Assembly: GCF_001006005.1 (NCBI RefSeq)
Contig: NZ_CP011254.1
Location: 1,426,001 to 1,490,000, forward strand
Length of the DNA: 64,000 bases
From: Serratia fonticola
Lineage (GTDB): Bacteria > Pseudomonadota > Gammaproteobacteria > Enterobacterales > Enterobacteriaceae
Reading direction: 5' to 3'
The notes below the pieces were generated by a model. It was not told where the DNA came from, did no database searches, and saw only the letters and a program-made list of their open reading frames with translations. This document shows positions 53,666 through 63,953 of this stretch, piece by piece. How positions within the stretch are numbered: the stretch's first letter is position 1; the number at the start of each line of letters is the position of its first letter. Made by a program: the position numbers and the translations under genes.

Positions 53666-54508
53666 ATGTTAAGTTACCGCCACAGTTTTCACGCCGGCAA
53701 CCACGCCGACGTGCTCAAGCACACCGTTCAGAGCCTGATCATTGAGGCGCTGAAAGAAAAAGATAAGCCGCTGCTGTACCTGGATACCCACTCCGGTGCC
53801 GGGCGCTATCAGCTGAGCGGTGAGCATGCCGAGCGCACCGGGGAATACCTGGAAGGCATCGGCCTACTGTGGCAACGTGACGATCTGCCAGAAGAGCTGG
53901 CGGCCTACATGAGCGTGGTGCACAACTTCAACCGCTCCGGCACCCTGCGTTACTACCCAGGCTCACCGCTGATCGCCCGCCAGTTGCTGCGCCCGCAGGA
54001 TAAAATCCATCTGACAGAGCTGCACCCAAGTGATTTCCCGCTGCTGCGTAACGAATTCCAGAAAGACGAGCGCGCCAAAGTGCAGCGTGCCGATGGTTAC
54101 CAGCAGTTAAAATCCCAGTTGCCGCCTCCGTCACGCCGTGGCCTGATCCTGATGGACCCGCCGTATGAGATGAAAACCGATTATCAAGATGTGGTGAAAG
54201 GCATTCAGGAAGGCTACAAGCGTTTTGCTACCGGCACCTATGCTCTGTGGTATCCGGTGGTGATGCGCCAGCAGATCAAACGCATGCTCAAAGAGCTGGA
54301 AGCGACCGGCATCCGCCGTATCCTGCAAATTGAGCTGGCGGTGAAGCCCGACAGCGATCAACGCGGGATGACGGCTTCAGGCATGATCGTGATTAACCCA
54401 CCTTGGAAGCTGGAACAGCAGATGAACAACGTGCTGCCGTGGCTGCACAAGGTACTGGTGCCGTCCGGTATCGGTCACCACCTGGTGAACTGGGTCGTAC
54501 CAGAATAA
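53666..54508 (+). CDS. rlmJ: 23S rRNA (adenine(2030)-N(6))-methyltransferase RlmJ
   Basis: A 280-residue SAM-dependent methyltransferase that methylates A2030 of 23S rRNA. It begins MLSYRHSFHAGNHADVLKHT. The SAM motif is LLYLDTHSGAGRYQL (residues about 36-50) and the N6-adenine motif is the DPPY in LILMDPPYEMKTDY near 164. Its E. coli neighbour gor lies 7.3 kb further on because the gat cluster intervenes. Confidence 0.96.
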   Translation: MLSYRHSFHAGNHADVLKHTVQSLIIEALKEKDKPLLYLDTHSGAGRYQLSGEHAERTGEYLEGIGLLWQRDDLPEELAAYMSVVHNFNRSGTLRYYPGSPLIARQLLRPQDKIHLTELHPSDFPLLRNEFQKDERAKVQRADGYQQLKSQLPPPSRRGLILMDPPYEMKTDYQDVVKGIQEGYKRFATGTYALWYPVVMRQQIKRMLKELEATGIRRILQIELAVKPDSDQRGMTASGMIVINPPWKLEQQMNNVLPWLHKVLVPSGIGHHLVNWVVPE

Positions 54509-54636
54509 GTTCGATGATGGTCGCCTGCCTAGGCGGCCATCCGTTTTTCCCTTCGCTATCCCCCCTGCTTGCTCCTCATTTTGCCGCGATCTTTTGCCGA
54601 TCCTCATCACAACCGCAAAATAACTGTTTGCTTATT

Positions 54637-55555
<919 letters not shown>

Positions 55556-55576
55556 CCTACGCCAGCATGGTAACGG

Positions 55577-55757
55577 CCCCTCACCCTAACCCTCTCCCAC
55601 AGGGAGAGGGGACAGAACGTGCTACAAATTAAGCCTTGCATACCACCTCACCAACGCCCATAAAGAAGGGTAATTGAGCAGCCCAACAATACACTCCATT
55701 CCCAATCGCAACACCGGACCAGCCCCCTCTCCCTGTGGGAGAGGGTTGGGGTGAGGG
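55577..55757. mobile_element. 181-bp MITE-like element between gatY and gatZ
   Basis: The left end (55577-55611) begins CCCCTCACCCTAACCCTCTC; the right end (55722-55757) is its inverted copy, ending GTTGGGGTGAGGGG, with about 34 of 35 positions matching. Each end also folds on itself (CCCTCTCCC/GGGAGAGGG). The roughly 110-bp interior is not coding. The structure fits a non-autonomous miniature element of the family seen at 1-45, 3550-3756 and 49.07-49.61 kb. No target duplication is obvious. Confidence 0.6.
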
Positions 55758-55920
55758 GCATCCTCTCGTCACAATAACCGCTTTCACTTTATTGCGTATA
55801 CCCATTCCTCTTTTTACCAACTATCTGTAATCAACTGATTTTAAATAACTAAAATCACCCCACTCGTTAACTTACTCCCTCACACTGAAAGCACCGGCGC
55901 GGAAAAATAGCGGTAAAGTT

Positions 55921-55990
55921 TTCGATCTTGATCACGAATAATAGAAAAGTGCATTGCTAACCTTTCGAAACATTACGATTATATTCGTAA
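55921..55990 (+). promoter_or_regulatory. Possible internal promoter region of gatZABCD
   Basis: TTCGATCTTGATCACG (55921-55936) resembles a CRP half-site pair. A perfect inverted repeat TTACGA-TTATAT-TCGTAA (55973-55990) and a TTTCGAAA sequence (about 55963-55970) lie just before the gatZ ribosome site. Together with the 450-base gap this suggests that gatZ-D has its own promoter, perhaps under GatR; this is inference. Confidence 0.4.
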
Positions 55991-56006
55991 GAAAACGGAG
56001 GGTAGA

Positions 56007-57308
56007 ATGAAAAATATAATCGCACGACATAAAGCAGGGGAGCCGATCGGGATCTGCTCTGTCTGTTCGGCACACCCATTAGTGATTGAAGCTGCATTAC
56101 GCCTGGATCTGCACAGCGATCGCCAGGTGCTGATCGAGGCCACATCCAACCAGGTTAATCAGTTTGGCGGTTACACCGGCATGAAACCGGCGGATTTCCG
56201 GCAGTTTGTCTGCGATATTGCGGCAACCGTCGGCTTCCCGCTCTCCCGGCTGCTGTTAGGGGGCGATCATCTAGGCCCAAACTGCTGGCAAAATGAACCC
56301 GCCGCCAGCGCAATGGCGAAAGCGGAAGTGTTGATCGCCGACTACGTCACCGCCGGATTCAGCAAGATCCATCTGGATGCGTCCATGTCCTGCGCCGACG
56401 ATCCGATCCCGTTAGATCCCCACGTGGTGGCAGAACGCGCCGCCCGCCTGTGTCAGGTCGCCGAACGGGTCGCTACCCCAGAGCAAAAACAACAGCTGAC
56501 CTATGTGATTGGGACCGAGGTGCCCGTTCCTGGAGGAGAATCTTCCGCCATTGGCAGCGTACATATCACTCACGCGACGGATGCCGCCGCCACGCTGGAA
56601 ACTCACTATCAGGCCTTCCGCAAGGCCGGGTTGGCAGAGGCGATCCCCAGGATCATCGCCGTGGTAGTGCAGCCAGGAGTGGAGTTCGACCACTCACAGG
56701 TGATCGCTTACCAACCACAGCTGGCCCGCGAGCTCTCCCAGTTTATTACCACCACGCCGCTGGTCTATGAGGCACACTCTACCGATTACCAAACGCGTGA
56801 AGCCTATCAGCAACTGGTGCGCGATCACTTCGCCATTCTCAAGGTTGGCCCGGCCCTGACGTTCGCCCTGCGCGAAGCGGTGTTTGCCCTGGCCAATATC
56901 GAACAGGCCCTGATTGCCCCGGAAAAACGTAGCCAGATCCTGGCGGTGATTGACGCCGTGATGCTCGACGAACCGGATTACTGGAAAAAGTATTACCACC
57001 CGACGTTCAGCCGCTCGCTAATCGACCTGCATTTCAGCCTCTCGGACCGTATCCGCTACTACTGGCCTCACCCGCGTATCGCCCAAAGTATGACGACGCT
57101 GCTCAATAACCTCGACCAGCAAGAAATCCCCGCGGGCCTGCTGAGCCAATACTTTCCGCTGCAATATCAGCGCGTGATGGAACGCAAGCTGGCGAAGCAG
57201 CCCCACGCACTGATGATCGACAAAATTCAGGATGTGCTGCGCGCTTATCGCTTCGGCTGTGCCCCCGCAGAGCAAGCCAAAAACGCCGAGGAGATGGTCC
57301 ATGCATAA
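56007..57308 (+). CDS. gatZ: Tagatose-bisphosphate aldolase non-catalytic subunit (GatZ/KbaZ)
   Basis: A 433-residue GatZ/KbaZ-family protein needed for full activity and stability of the GatY aldolase. It begins [20 protein letters not shown]; family marks include [18 protein letters not shown] (about 44-61), [14 protein letters not shown] (about 83-96) and [12 protein letters not shown] near 253. GGAGGG precedes the ATG. Its end overlaps gatA by 8 bases. Confidence 0.93.
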   Translation: MKNIIARHKAGEPIGICSVCSAHPLVIEAALRLDLHSDRQVLIEATSNQVNQFGGYTGMKPADFRQFVCDIAATVGFPLSRLLLGGDHLGPNCWQNEPAASAMAKAEVLIADYVTAGFSKIHLDASMSCADDPIPLDPHVVAERAARLCQVAERVATPEQKQQLTYVIGTEVPVPGGESSAIGSVHITHATDAAATLETHYQAFRKAGLAEAIPRIIAVVVQPGVEFDHSQVIAYQPQLARELSQFITTTPLVYEAHSTDYQTREAYQQLVRDHFAILKVGPALTFALREAVFALANIEQALIAPEKRSQILAVIDAVMLDEPDYWKKYYHPTFSRSLIDLHFSLSDRIRYYWPHPRIAQSMTTLLNNLDQQEIPAGLLSQYFPLQYQRVMERKLAKQPHALMIDKIQDVLRAYRFGCAPAEQAKNAEEMVHA

Positions 57309-57798
57309 CAGCCAACTGTTCGTTCGCACTGGCATCAGCTTTGCCGACGCGCAGCAGGCGCTGGAGCACATTGGCGTCACCATGCTCAACGCCGGGGTTG
57401 TTCACAACAGCTACCCGCAGGCGTTGCTGGTGCGTGAGAGCGCTTATCCCACCGGCATCGCCCTTGAGCAGCACGCGGTCGCCATCCCCCATTGTGAAGC
57501 GGAGCATGCACGTGCCCCGGCTATTTATCTAATCCGCCCTGACCAGGCTGTGCCCTTCGCTCAGGCGGATGATGACGGCACGATCGACGTTGCGCTGATT
57601 ATCGCGCTGATCGTCACCGACCCGGCGGCGCAGTTGGTTTTACTGCGCACGCTGTTTGGCCAGTTGCAGCACCCCGAGTTTATCACTGCGCTACTGACCG
57701 CCCCCGAGGACCAACTGGGCGAAATGTTTGCCCAGCGGGTTTTCACTTCGCCCTCCCGACCACAACAAAAAACAGAATATGAAGGAGCCACACTGTGA
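57301..57798 (+). CDS. gatA: Galactitol PTS EIIA component
   Basis: A 165-residue fructose/mannitol-type EIIA domain. The phosphorylated histidine is in [19 protein letters not shown] near residue 64, the usual IPH motif. ATG 57301 overlaps gatZ by 8 bases; the longer ORF from 57232 lies inside gatZ and is rejected. gatB follows with overlapping GTGA. Confidence 0.93.
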   Translation: MHNSQLFVRTGISFADAQQALEHIGVTMLNAGVVHNSYPQALLVRESAYPTGIALEQHAVAIPHCEAEHARAPAIYLIRPDQAVPFAQADDDGTIDVALIIALIVTDPAAQLVLLRTLFGQLQHPEFITALLTAPEDQLGEMFAQRVFTSPSRPQQKTEYEGATL

Positions 57799-58079
57799 AA
57801 CGTAAAATTATCGTTGCCTGCGGCGGTGCCGTTGCCACCTCGACCATGGCCGCAGAAGAGATCAAAGAGCTGTGCGCGGAGCACAACATCGAGCTGGATT
57901 TGGTGCAGTGCCGCGTGACCGAGATTGAAACCTATATGGACGATGCCGACCTGATCTGCACCACCGCCCGTGTCGACCGGCAGTTTGGCGATATCCCGTT
58001 GGTGCACGGCATGCCGTTTATTTCCGGCGTCGGCATTGATGCGCTGAAACAAAAAATACTGACCATTCTGACGGAGTAG
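57795..58079 (+). CDS. gatB: Galactitol PTS EIIB component
   Basis: A 94-residue EIIB domain. The phosphocysteine is Cys9 in [19 protein letters not shown]. It accepts phosphate from GatA and passes it to galactitol during transport by GatC. The start is GTG, overlapping the gatA stop (GTGA), with GAAGGAG seven bases upstream. Confidence 0.94.
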   Translation: MKRKIIVACGGAVATSTMAAEEIKELCAEHNIELDLVQCRVTEIETYMDDADLICTTARVDRQFGDIPLVHGMPFISGVGIDALKQKILTILTE

Positions 58080-58082
58080 CCC

Positions 58083-59465
58083 ATGTTTACCGACATCATG
58101 CGTTACATCCTCGATCTCGGCCCTACGGTGATGCTGCCCATCGTGATCATCATCTTCTCGCTGATTTTAGGGATGAAATTAGGGGATTCATTTAAATCAG
58201 GCATTCATATCGGCATTGGCTTTGTCGGTATCGGGCTGGTTATCGGCCTGATGCTGGACTCGATCGGCCCGGCGGCGAAGTCGATGGCCGAGCAGTTCCA
58301 GATCAACCTGCACGTGGTGGATATCGGCTGGCCAGGCTCGTCGCCGATGACCTGGGCCTCGCAGATTGCCCTGATCGCCATCCCGGTAGCGATTGCGGTC
58401 AACATCGTGATGCTGCTGACGCGTATGACCCGCGTGGTTAACGTGGATATCTGGAACATCTGGCACATGACCTTTACCGGCGCCATGGTGCATCTGGCCA
58501 CCGGTTCATACTGGCTGGGCATGCTGGGCGTGGTGGTGCATGCCGCCTTCGTCTACAAGCTGGGGGACTGGTTCGCTAAAGATACCCGCGACTTCTTCGG
58601 GCTGGAAGGGATTGCCATCCCGCACGGCACCTCCGCCTATATGGGGCCGATCGCCGTACTGGTGGACACCATTATCGAGAAGATCCCCGGCCTGAACCGC
58701 ATTCACTTCAGCGCAGACGACGTACAGAAACGCTTTGGTCCGTTCGGCGAGCCGGTGACCGTCGGCTTTGTGATGGGGCTGATTATCGGTGCGCTGGCCG
58801 GTTATGACCTGAAGGGCATTCTGCAACTGGCGGTGAAAACCGCTGCCGTGATGCTGCTGATGCCGCGGGTGATCAAACCGATCATGGATGGCCTGACGCC
58901 CATCGCCAAGCATGCCCGTAAACGCCTGCAAGCACGCTTTGGTGGCCAGGAGTTCCTTATCGGCCTCGATCCGGCGCTGCTGCTGGGCCATACCGCCGTG
59001 GTCTCCGCCAGCCTGATCTTTATCCCGCTGACCATTCTGATCGCCGTCATCGTCCCAGGTAACCAGGTGCTGCCGTTTGGCGATCTGGCGACCATCGGCT
59101 TCTTTGTGGCCCTCGCCGTGGCGGTGCACCAAGGCAACCTGTTCCGCACGCTGATCTCGGGTTTTATCATCATGAGCATCACGCTGTGGATCGCCACCCA
59201 AACCATCGGGCTGCATACCCAACTGGCTGCCAATGCCGGTGCGCTGAAAGCGGGCGGAGTGGTGGCCTCGATGGACCAAGGCGGCTCACCGATCACCTAC
59301 CTGCTGATCCAACTGCTCACCTGGCAAAACGTGGTGGGTCTGGTGGTTATCGGCGTCATTTACGCCATCGGGGTGTTCCTCACCTGGCGCCGTGCCCGTC
59401 AATTTGCCCAGGCTGAAGCCTCCGCCAAGCAACAGGCAGCCCAAAGCCTCAACGCCATGTCCTAA
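58083..59465 (+). CDS. gatC: Galactitol PTS EIIC permease
   Basis: A 460-residue inner-membrane EIIC protein of the galactitol (Gat) family with about 9-12 membrane helices. GMKLGDSFKSGIHIGIGFVG (residues about 29-48), NIWHMTFTGAMVHLATGSYW near 125 and the VVASMDQGGSPITYLLIQ stretch near 396 are family features. It imports galactitol with phosphorylation to galactitol-1-phosphate. It begins three bases after gatB. Confidence 0.94.
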   Translation: MFTDIMRYILDLGPTVMLPIVIIIFSLILGMKLGDSFKSGIHIGIGFVGIGLVIGLMLDSIGPAAKSMAEQFQINLHVVDIGWPGSSPMTWASQIALIAIPVAIAVNIVMLLTRMTRVVNVDIWNIWHMTFTGAMVHLATGSYWLGMLGVVVHAAFVYKLGDWFAKDTRDFFGLEGIAIPHGTSAYMGPIAVLVDTIIEKIPGLNRIHFSADDVQKRFGPFGEPVTVGFVMGLIIGALAGYDLKGILQLAVKTAAVMLLMPRVIKPIMDGLTPIAKHARKRLQARFGGQEFLIGLDPALLLGHTAVVSASLIFIPLTILIAVIVPGNQVLPFGDLATIGFFVALAVAVHQGNLFRTLISGFIIMSITLWIATQTIGLHTQLAANAGALKAGGVVASMDQGGSPITYLLIQLLTWQNVVGLVVIGVIYAIGVFLTWRRARQFAQAEASAKQQAAQSLNAMS

Positions 59466-59522
59466 TCCTTCGGGGGAGCCCACCTCCCCCCTCAAAGTAT
59501 TTGCAAGGGAGCGAGCAGGTTC

Positions 59523-59580
59523 GACCCGATCTAACCCATTGATTATCCAAACGGGCGCAGCATGCAGCGCCCCTACGATG
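59523..59580. repeat. Dispersed GGGCGC/GCGCCC palindromic element (copy before gatD)
   Basis: TAACCCATTGATTATC, then AACGGGCGCAGCATGCAGCG and CCCCTACG. A near-identical copy is at 60733-60785; related forms lie at 5468-5496 and 40988-41030. The palindromic core folds as GGGCGC...GCGCCC. It falls inside the gat operon, between gatC and gatD. Confidence 0.75.
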
Positions 59581-59633
59581 TGAGTCTGTTGGGGAGTCAA
59601 CTCCTCCAATCTATCTTCTACGGAGTTCAAGTT

Positions 59634-60683
59634 ATGCAATCAGTCGTGATCCATACGGAGGGAGAAGTGCGCGTTGAAGAACGCCCCGCTCCTGCTATTG
59701 AGGCCGCCGATGAGGTGTTGGTTCGGGTGGCGTATTCCGGGCTATGCGGTTCAGATATCCCCCGCATCTTCGCCAAAGGCGCGCATTTCTACCCGATTAC
59801 CCTGGGGCATGAGTTCAGTGGCCGGGTCGTGACCTGCGGCGATCGGGTTACCGACCTGCAACAGCATGATGCCGTGGCCTGCGTCCCTTTGCTGCCGTGC
59901 TTTAACTGCCCGGAATGCCAGCGCCATTACTATTCGCTGTGCAAGCATTACCAGTTCGTCGGTTCACGCAGCCACGGCGGCAACGCCGAGTTTATCGTGG
60001 TCAAACGCGCCAATCTGGTGAAATTGCCTGCCAACGTCAGCTTGTTGCAGGGGGCGTTTATTGAGCCCATCACCGTCGGCCTGCATGCCATTCAGTTGGC
60101 TGGGGGCTGCCAAGGCAAAGAGGTGATCATCATTGGTGCCGGCACCATCGGCCAACTGGCGATCCAATGTGCCCGCGCGATGGGCGCACGCAGCGTCACG
60201 GCGATCGATATCAATGACGACCGGCTCAAGCTGGCACGGCAGATCGGTGCAGAAAACGCGTTTAACAGCGCGGAGCTTAGCCCCTCAGAGATAGCCGAAC
60301 GCTTGCAGGAAAGGCGCTTTGATCAGCTGATTCTGGAAACCGCTGGCACGCCACAAACGGTCGGGCTGGCATTGGATATCGCCGGGCCACGGGCACAAAT
60401 CGCGCTGGTGGGGACGCTGCATAAAGATCTGCATCTGTCTTACAGCACCTTTAGCCAGATCCTGCGTAAGGAGCTGACGCTGCTGGGCAGTTGGATGAAC
60501 TATTCAGCCCCGTGGCCAGGGGAAGAGTGGCAGCAGGCCATGAAGCTGTTCCAATCGGCAGATCTGGCTCTGGAGCCGTTGATTGCCAGCATCGATCGCC
60601 CGCAGCAATACGCCGCCAGCGTTGCAGCCCTGGCCGGTAAGCCGATGCAGGGAAAAATCATGCTCAAACTCTGCGAAGAGTGA
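59634..60683 (+). CDS. gatD: Galactitol-1-phosphate 5-dehydrogenase
   Basis: A 349-residue zinc-dependent medium-chain dehydrogenase that oxidises galactitol-1-phosphate to tagatose-6-phosphate with NAD+. The catalytic zinc Cys is in YSGLCGSDIPRIF near residue 38, His in ITLGHEFSG near 60, and the structural zinc cysteines in CFNCPECQRHYYSLCKHY near 91-108. The Rossmann motif is VIIIGAGTIGQLAIQCA near 165. ATG 59634 with CGGAG eight bases upstream matches E. coli GatD; the ORF from 59562 runs into the repeat and is rejected. Confidence 0.94.
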   Translation: MQSVVIHTEGEVRVEERPAPAIEAADEVLVRVAYSGLCGSDIPRIFAKGAHFYPITLGHEFSGRVVTCGDRVTDLQQHDAVACVPLLPCFNCPECQRHYYSLCKHYQFVGSRSHGGNAEFIVVKRANLVKLPANVSLLQGAFIEPITVGLHAIQLAGGCQGKEVIIIGAGTIGQLAIQCARAMGARSVTAIDINDDRLKLARQIGAENAFNSAELSPSEIAERLQERRFDQLILETAGTPQTVGLALDIAGPRAQIALVGTLHKDLHLSYSTFSQILRKELTLLGSWMNYSAPWPGEEWQQAMKLFQSADLALEPLIASIDRPQQYAASVAALAGKPMQGKIMLKLCEE

Positions 60684-60710
60684 CATCAAGCGGCAGAGTT
60701 GCTGAATTTG

Positions 60711-60785
60711 TAGGGGTGAACCTATTCGCCCCTACCTAACCCATTGATTATCTGAACGGGCGCAGCGTGCAGCGCCCCTACGAAG
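60711..60785. repeat. Dispersed palindromic element (copy between gatD and gatR)
   Basis: First a hairpin GTAGGGGTGAA/TTCGCCCCTAC (60711-60736, one G-U pair), then CCATTGATTATCTGAACGGG and CGCAGCGTGCAGCGCCCCTA, matching the copy before gatD at nearly every base. The rest of the 60684-60903 gap holds the presumed gatR promoter, including a CATTTCGATAGG sequence just before the ribosome site. Confidence 0.75.
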
Positions 60786-60903
60786 CAAGTCAGTTGCCTA
60801 ACTCAGCCATTATTTTGCCTCAAATCCCATCTCCTTGATCTTTATGCTCCCCTTTCATATCCCTTTCGCATAAAATAAAAGCAAAACATTTCGATAGGTC
60901 AGG

Positions 60904-61695
60904 ATGATGAACTCTTTTGAAAGACGAAACAAAATTGTCGACTTGGTTCAGCAGAACGGCAGCATCTTGGTCAGCGATCTTTCGAATTCCTTCGGAATTT
61001 CTGAAGTTACCATCCGCGCTGACCTGCGCCTGCTGGAAGAAAAAGGCCTGCTGATCCGCTTCCACGGCGGTGCTGCCAGGCCCGGCAGCCAGTTGGAGCA
61101 GGAGGCTGAGGCGCCGAAAACCACCGGTGAGGTCATCCTGGAGGAACGCTACCAACTGGCCAAAGACCCGAAAAAGCGCATTGCGTTAAAAGCGGCGGCC
61201 ATGGTCAATCCCGGCGATACGGTGATCCTCGACAGCGGCAGCACCACCATGCTGATCGCCGAAGAGCTGGTGAAGATGGGCAATATCACGGTGATCACCA
61301 ATAACCTGCCCGCCGCCTTTGCGCTTTCCGACAATAAAGACATCACGCTGGTACTGTGTGGTGGCACGCTGCGCCATAAGACGCGCTCCATGCACGGTTC
61401 CATCGCGGAACTCTCCTTACACGGCATTGCCGGTGACGTGATGTTCGTCGGGGCCGACGGGTTGGACGCCACCAACGGTATCACCACCTTTAATGAAGGC
61501 TACTCGATCAGCGGCGTGATGGCTCAGGCAGCCAAGCGCGTAGTCGCGGTGGTCGATTCCACCAAGTTCGGCCGCCGGGGGTTCAACCTGGTGCTGTCGA
61601 TGAGCCAGATCGACATGATCATTACCGATACCGGCATCAGCAGTGCCGATCGCCAAGCGCTCGATCGGGCAAAACCCGAACTGGTTATCGTGTAA
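60904..61695 (+). CDS. gatR: DeoR-family galactitol operon repressor GatR
   Basis: A 263-residue DeoR-family regulator. The N-terminal HTH includes ILVSDLSNSFGISEVTIRAD (residues about 22-41), with RFHGGAARPG following, and the C-terminal sensor has TVILDSGSTTMLIAEEL and VITNNLPAAFAL. It begins MMNSFERRNKIV as E. coli GatR does; either of two adjacent ATGs (60904, 60907) could start it. It probably senses a galactitol pathway phosphate and controls the gat genes through TTTCGA-type sites. Confidence 0.92.
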   Translation: MMNSFERRNKIVDLVQQNGSILVSDLSNSFGISEVTIRADLRLLEEKGLLIRFHGGAARPGSQLEQEAEAPKTTGEVILEERYQLAKDPKKRIALKAAAMVNPGDTVILDSGSTTMLIAEELVKMGNITVITNNLPAAFALSDNKDITLVLCGGTLRHKTRSMHGSIAELSLHGIAGDVMFVGADGLDATNGITTFNEGYSISGVMAQAAKRVVAVVDSTKFGRRGFNLVLSMSQIDMIITDTGISSADRQALDRAKPELVIV

Positions 61696-61818
61696 ACTCA
61701 ACCGGGCAGAGGATCAAGCCTCTGCCTATTACAGCCATCGACGCAATCTTTGCGACAACCCCCTGTCAGGCGTTAAACTCTTACCCTTCTCGAATCACAC
61801 AACTCATGGAAAACCCAG

Positions 61819-63171
61819 ATGACGAAACATTACGATTATCTAGCAATTGGCGGCGGCAGCGGCGGTATCGCATCGATCAACCGGGCAGCCATGTATGGCC
61901 AGAAATGCGCACTGATTGAAGCCAAAGAACTTGGCGGCACCTGCGTTAACGTGGGTTGTGTCCCGAAAAAAGTCATGTGGCATGCGGCGCAGATCGCCGA
62001 AGCCATTCACCAGTACGGCCCGGATTACGGCTTCGATACTACCGTCAACGCCTTTGACTGGAAACGTCTGATCGCCAACCGCACCGCCTACATCGATCGT
62101 ATTCATACTTCCTACGATAACGTGCTGGGTAAAAACAAGGTTGACGTGATCAAAGGTTTTGCCCGTTTTATTGACGCGCATACCGTAGAAGTTAACGGCG
62201 AGAAAATCACCGCCGACCATATTCTGATCGCGACCGGTGGCCGCCCGAGCCATCCGTCGATCCCAGGTGCCGAATACGGCATAGACTCCGACGGCTTCTT
62301 TGAGCTGGATGCCATGCCAAAACGCGTGGCAGTGGTAGGTGCTGGCTACATCGCGGTAGAAATTGCCGGTGTGATGAACGCGCTGGGAGCGGAAACGCAC
62401 CTGTTCGTGCGTAAACACGCCCCGCTGCGTACCTTCGATCCGATGATTGTTGAAACCCTGGTTGAGGTGATGAACACCGAAGGGCCAACCCTGCACACCG
62501 AATCCCTTCCAAAATCCATCGTCAAAAACGCCGACGGCAGCCTGACGCTGGCGTTGGAAAACGGCAAAGAGTTCACCGTGGACAGCCTGGTCTGGGCCAT
62601 CGGCCGCGAACCAGCGACCGATAATCTGAACCTGGCAGTGACCGGCGTGAAAACCAATGCCAAAGGTTACATCGAAGTCGACAAATTCCAGAACACCAAC
62701 GTGAAAGGCATCTACGCGGTAGGTGACAACACCGGTGCGGTTGAGCTGACCCCGGTTGCCGTCGCCGCTGGCCGTCGCCTGTCCGAGCGCCTGTTCAACA
62801 ACAAGCCGGACGAACATCTGGACTACAGCAACATCGCCACCGTGGTGTTCAGCCACCCGCCAATTGGCACCATTGGCCTGACCGAACCGCAGGCGAAGGA
62901 GCAGTTTGGCGAGGACAAAGTGAAGGTCTATAAATCGTCCTTCACCGCCATGTACAGCGCCGTAACTCAGCATCGCCAGCCGTGCCGCATGAAGCTGGTA
63001 TGTGTGGGTGAAGAAGAGAAGATCGTTGGCCTGCACGGGATTGGCTTTGGCATGGATGAAATCCTGCAGGGCTTTGCCGTGGCAATCAAGATGGGCGCGA
63101 CCAAGAAAGACTTCGACAACACCGTGGCGATCCACCCAACCGCAGCGGAAGAATTCGTGACTATGCGGTAA
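61819..63171 (+). CDS. gor: Glutathione-disulfide reductase
   Basis: A 450-residue FAD/NADPH disulfide reductase, the E. coli length. It reduces GSSG to GSH in the cytoplasm. The FAD motif is [18 protein letters not shown] (residues about 6-23), the redox pair is in [18 protein letters not shown] near 41-58, the NADPH motif [17 protein letters not shown] near 170, and the C-terminal active-site His/Glu in [15 protein letters not shown] at the end. Confidence 0.97.
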   Translation: MTKHYDYLAIGGGSGGIASINRAAMYGQKCALIEAKELGGTCVNVGCVPKKVMWHAAQIAEAIHQYGPDYGFDTTVNAFDWKRLIANRTAYIDRIHTSYDNVLGKNKVDVIKGFARFIDAHTVEVNGEKITADHILIATGGRPSHPSIPGAEYGIDSDGFFELDAMPKRVAVVGAGYIAVEIAGVMNALGAETHLFVRKHAPLRTFDPMIVETLVEVMNTEGPTLHTESLPKSIVKNADGSLTLALENGKEFTVDSLVWAIGREPATDNLNLAVTGVKTNAKGYIEVDKFQNTNVKGIYAVGDNTGAVELTPVAVAAGRRLSERLFNNKPDEHLDYSNIATVVFSHPPIGTIGLTEPQAKEQFGEDKVKVYKSSFTAMYSAVTQHRQPCRMKLVCVGEEEKIVGLHGIGFGMDEILQGFAVAIKMGATKKDFDNTVAIHPTAAEEFVTMR

Positions 63172-63190
63172 TAGTGCATTCCTAACTGTA

Positions 63191-63216
63191 AAACCGACTG
63201 TAAAAGGTCGGTTTTT
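63191..63216 (+). terminator. Rho-independent terminator of gor
   Basis: AACCGAC/GTCGGTT stem with an 8-base loop followed by T5, 20 bases after gor. Confidence 0.88.
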
Positions 63217-63387
63217 GCTTTTATTCAGCGTATAAATGCTGATTAAGGTAATTGAATATCCCCGTCATGGTGTTTATATCACTGCAAAATTATCGTTCAT
63301 TAAGATAAATCGTTCGTTTAAATATAACTTCTTAAATATCACCTCAACGAGGTGCCGATTTTCGAGCACAATCGCGCCCAGCACGCC

Positions 63388-63393
63388 TATAAT
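63388..63393 (+). promoter_or_regulatory. -10 box of the magnesium-riboswitch transcript
   Basis: A perfect TATAAT whose predicted transcription start (about 63400) falls just before the M-box aptamer. No good -35 is seen at 17 bases, which suggests an activator; I could not make a convincing PhoP box. Confidence 0.55.
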
Positions 63394-63404
63394 CACCGCG
63401 TAGT

Positions 63405-63600
63405 TATATGCAGTATCTCGTTTGGCGAGGCTCCTATACAAACACAGGTTACTGATCTGACGACATCGAGAGATGCCCAAGGTTAAGACAGGCTTTATCG
63501 GATTAAGGTTCAGCCCAAGGTAACTTCTGAACTGTTCTTCAGATACATTGTTCAGATACGTTGTATAGTGCTAAAACCTGGACGCGGAGATAGGCTTTCT
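63405..63600 (+). ncRNA. M-box (ykoK-type) magnesium riboswitch
   Basis: The sequence follows the M-box aptamer pattern: the conserved 5' segment GGCGAGGCTCCTATACAAAC (63424-63443), a middle block with CGACATCGAGAGATGCCCAA, and the conserved 3' segment TTGTATAGTGCTAAAACCTG. Pairings fit: P1 TATCTC (63414-63419) with GAGATA (63587-63592), and P2 CTATACAA (63434-63441) with TTGTATAG (63561-63568), both perfect. M-boxes bind Mg2+ and switch off Mg2+ transporter genes. About 260 bases of leader separate it from the next gene, enough for an expression platform. Confidence 0.85.
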
Positions 63601-63718
63601 GCACTCCCCCTCTTTGGTTTACTCCCCTATGCGATGCACTGTTGAAGTTTAAACAGCAATAGGGTCAATGACTTCCAGACTCCTCAGCGATGACCGCTAC
63701 CGCGCCAGCAACACAGGC

Positions 63719-63757
63719 GGGTCAGCCATTGCTAACTCTTTGAACGCTGACTTTTTC
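63719..63757 (+). terminator. Candidate regulated terminator in the M-box leader
   Basis: GTCAGC (63721-63726) can pair with GCTGAC (63746-63751) around a 19-base loop, followed by T5. It lies between the aptamer and the MgtS-like gene, where a riboswitch expression platform is expected. The large loop makes it moderate at best. It overlaps a 35-codon ORF (63668-63775) that follows AGGG. Confidence 0.4.
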
Positions 63758-63860
63758 TCCGCGCAGGTACCCTGACGGTGAATGAAGCCAGAGACTACGT
63801 TGCACACTTACTTTTAACCACAGAGGTCGTTATCGATTACAGTTAACCGAGGATAAAATT

Positions 63861-63953
63861 ATGGGAAATATGATGTTTTTTATGGGATTTTTGTTTTTCG
63901 TCAGCTCACTGGGGCTGATTGCAGCCTATCTGAGCACCAAATGGGATGACTAA
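63861..63953 (+). CDS. MgtS-like small membrane protein
   Basis: A 30-residue protein starting MGNMMFFMGFLFF, one membrane helix (about residues 5-24), and ending AAYLSTKWDD. E. coli MgtS (31 residues), which binds and stabilises the Mg2+ transporter MgtA, begins MLGNMNVFMA and ends AAYFSHKWDD, so the ends agree closely. GAGG lies eight bases before the ATG. It follows an M-box riboswitch, consistent with induction at low Mg2+. Its stop overlaps the next start (TAATG). Too short for most gene callers. Confidence 0.8.
   Translation: MGNMMFFMGFLFFVSSLGLIAAYLSTKWDD

Noticed and set aside
61840..63135. 431-codon minus-strand ORF across gor
   Set aside because: Antisense shadow of gor; the translation is His/Phe/Val-rich with no family features.
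63274..63480. 68-codon minus-strand ORF opposite the M-box
   Set aside because: It lies antisense to a structured RNA and its promoter; the openness is explained by AT-rich sequence.
63538..63563. Tandem 13-bp direct repeat (TTCAGATACATTG, then TTCAGATACGTTG), first considered as a PhoP box
   Set aside because: Half-site spacing and sequence do not fit a PhoP box, and the second copy is part of the M-box 3' strand, so the repeat is better explained by RNA structure.
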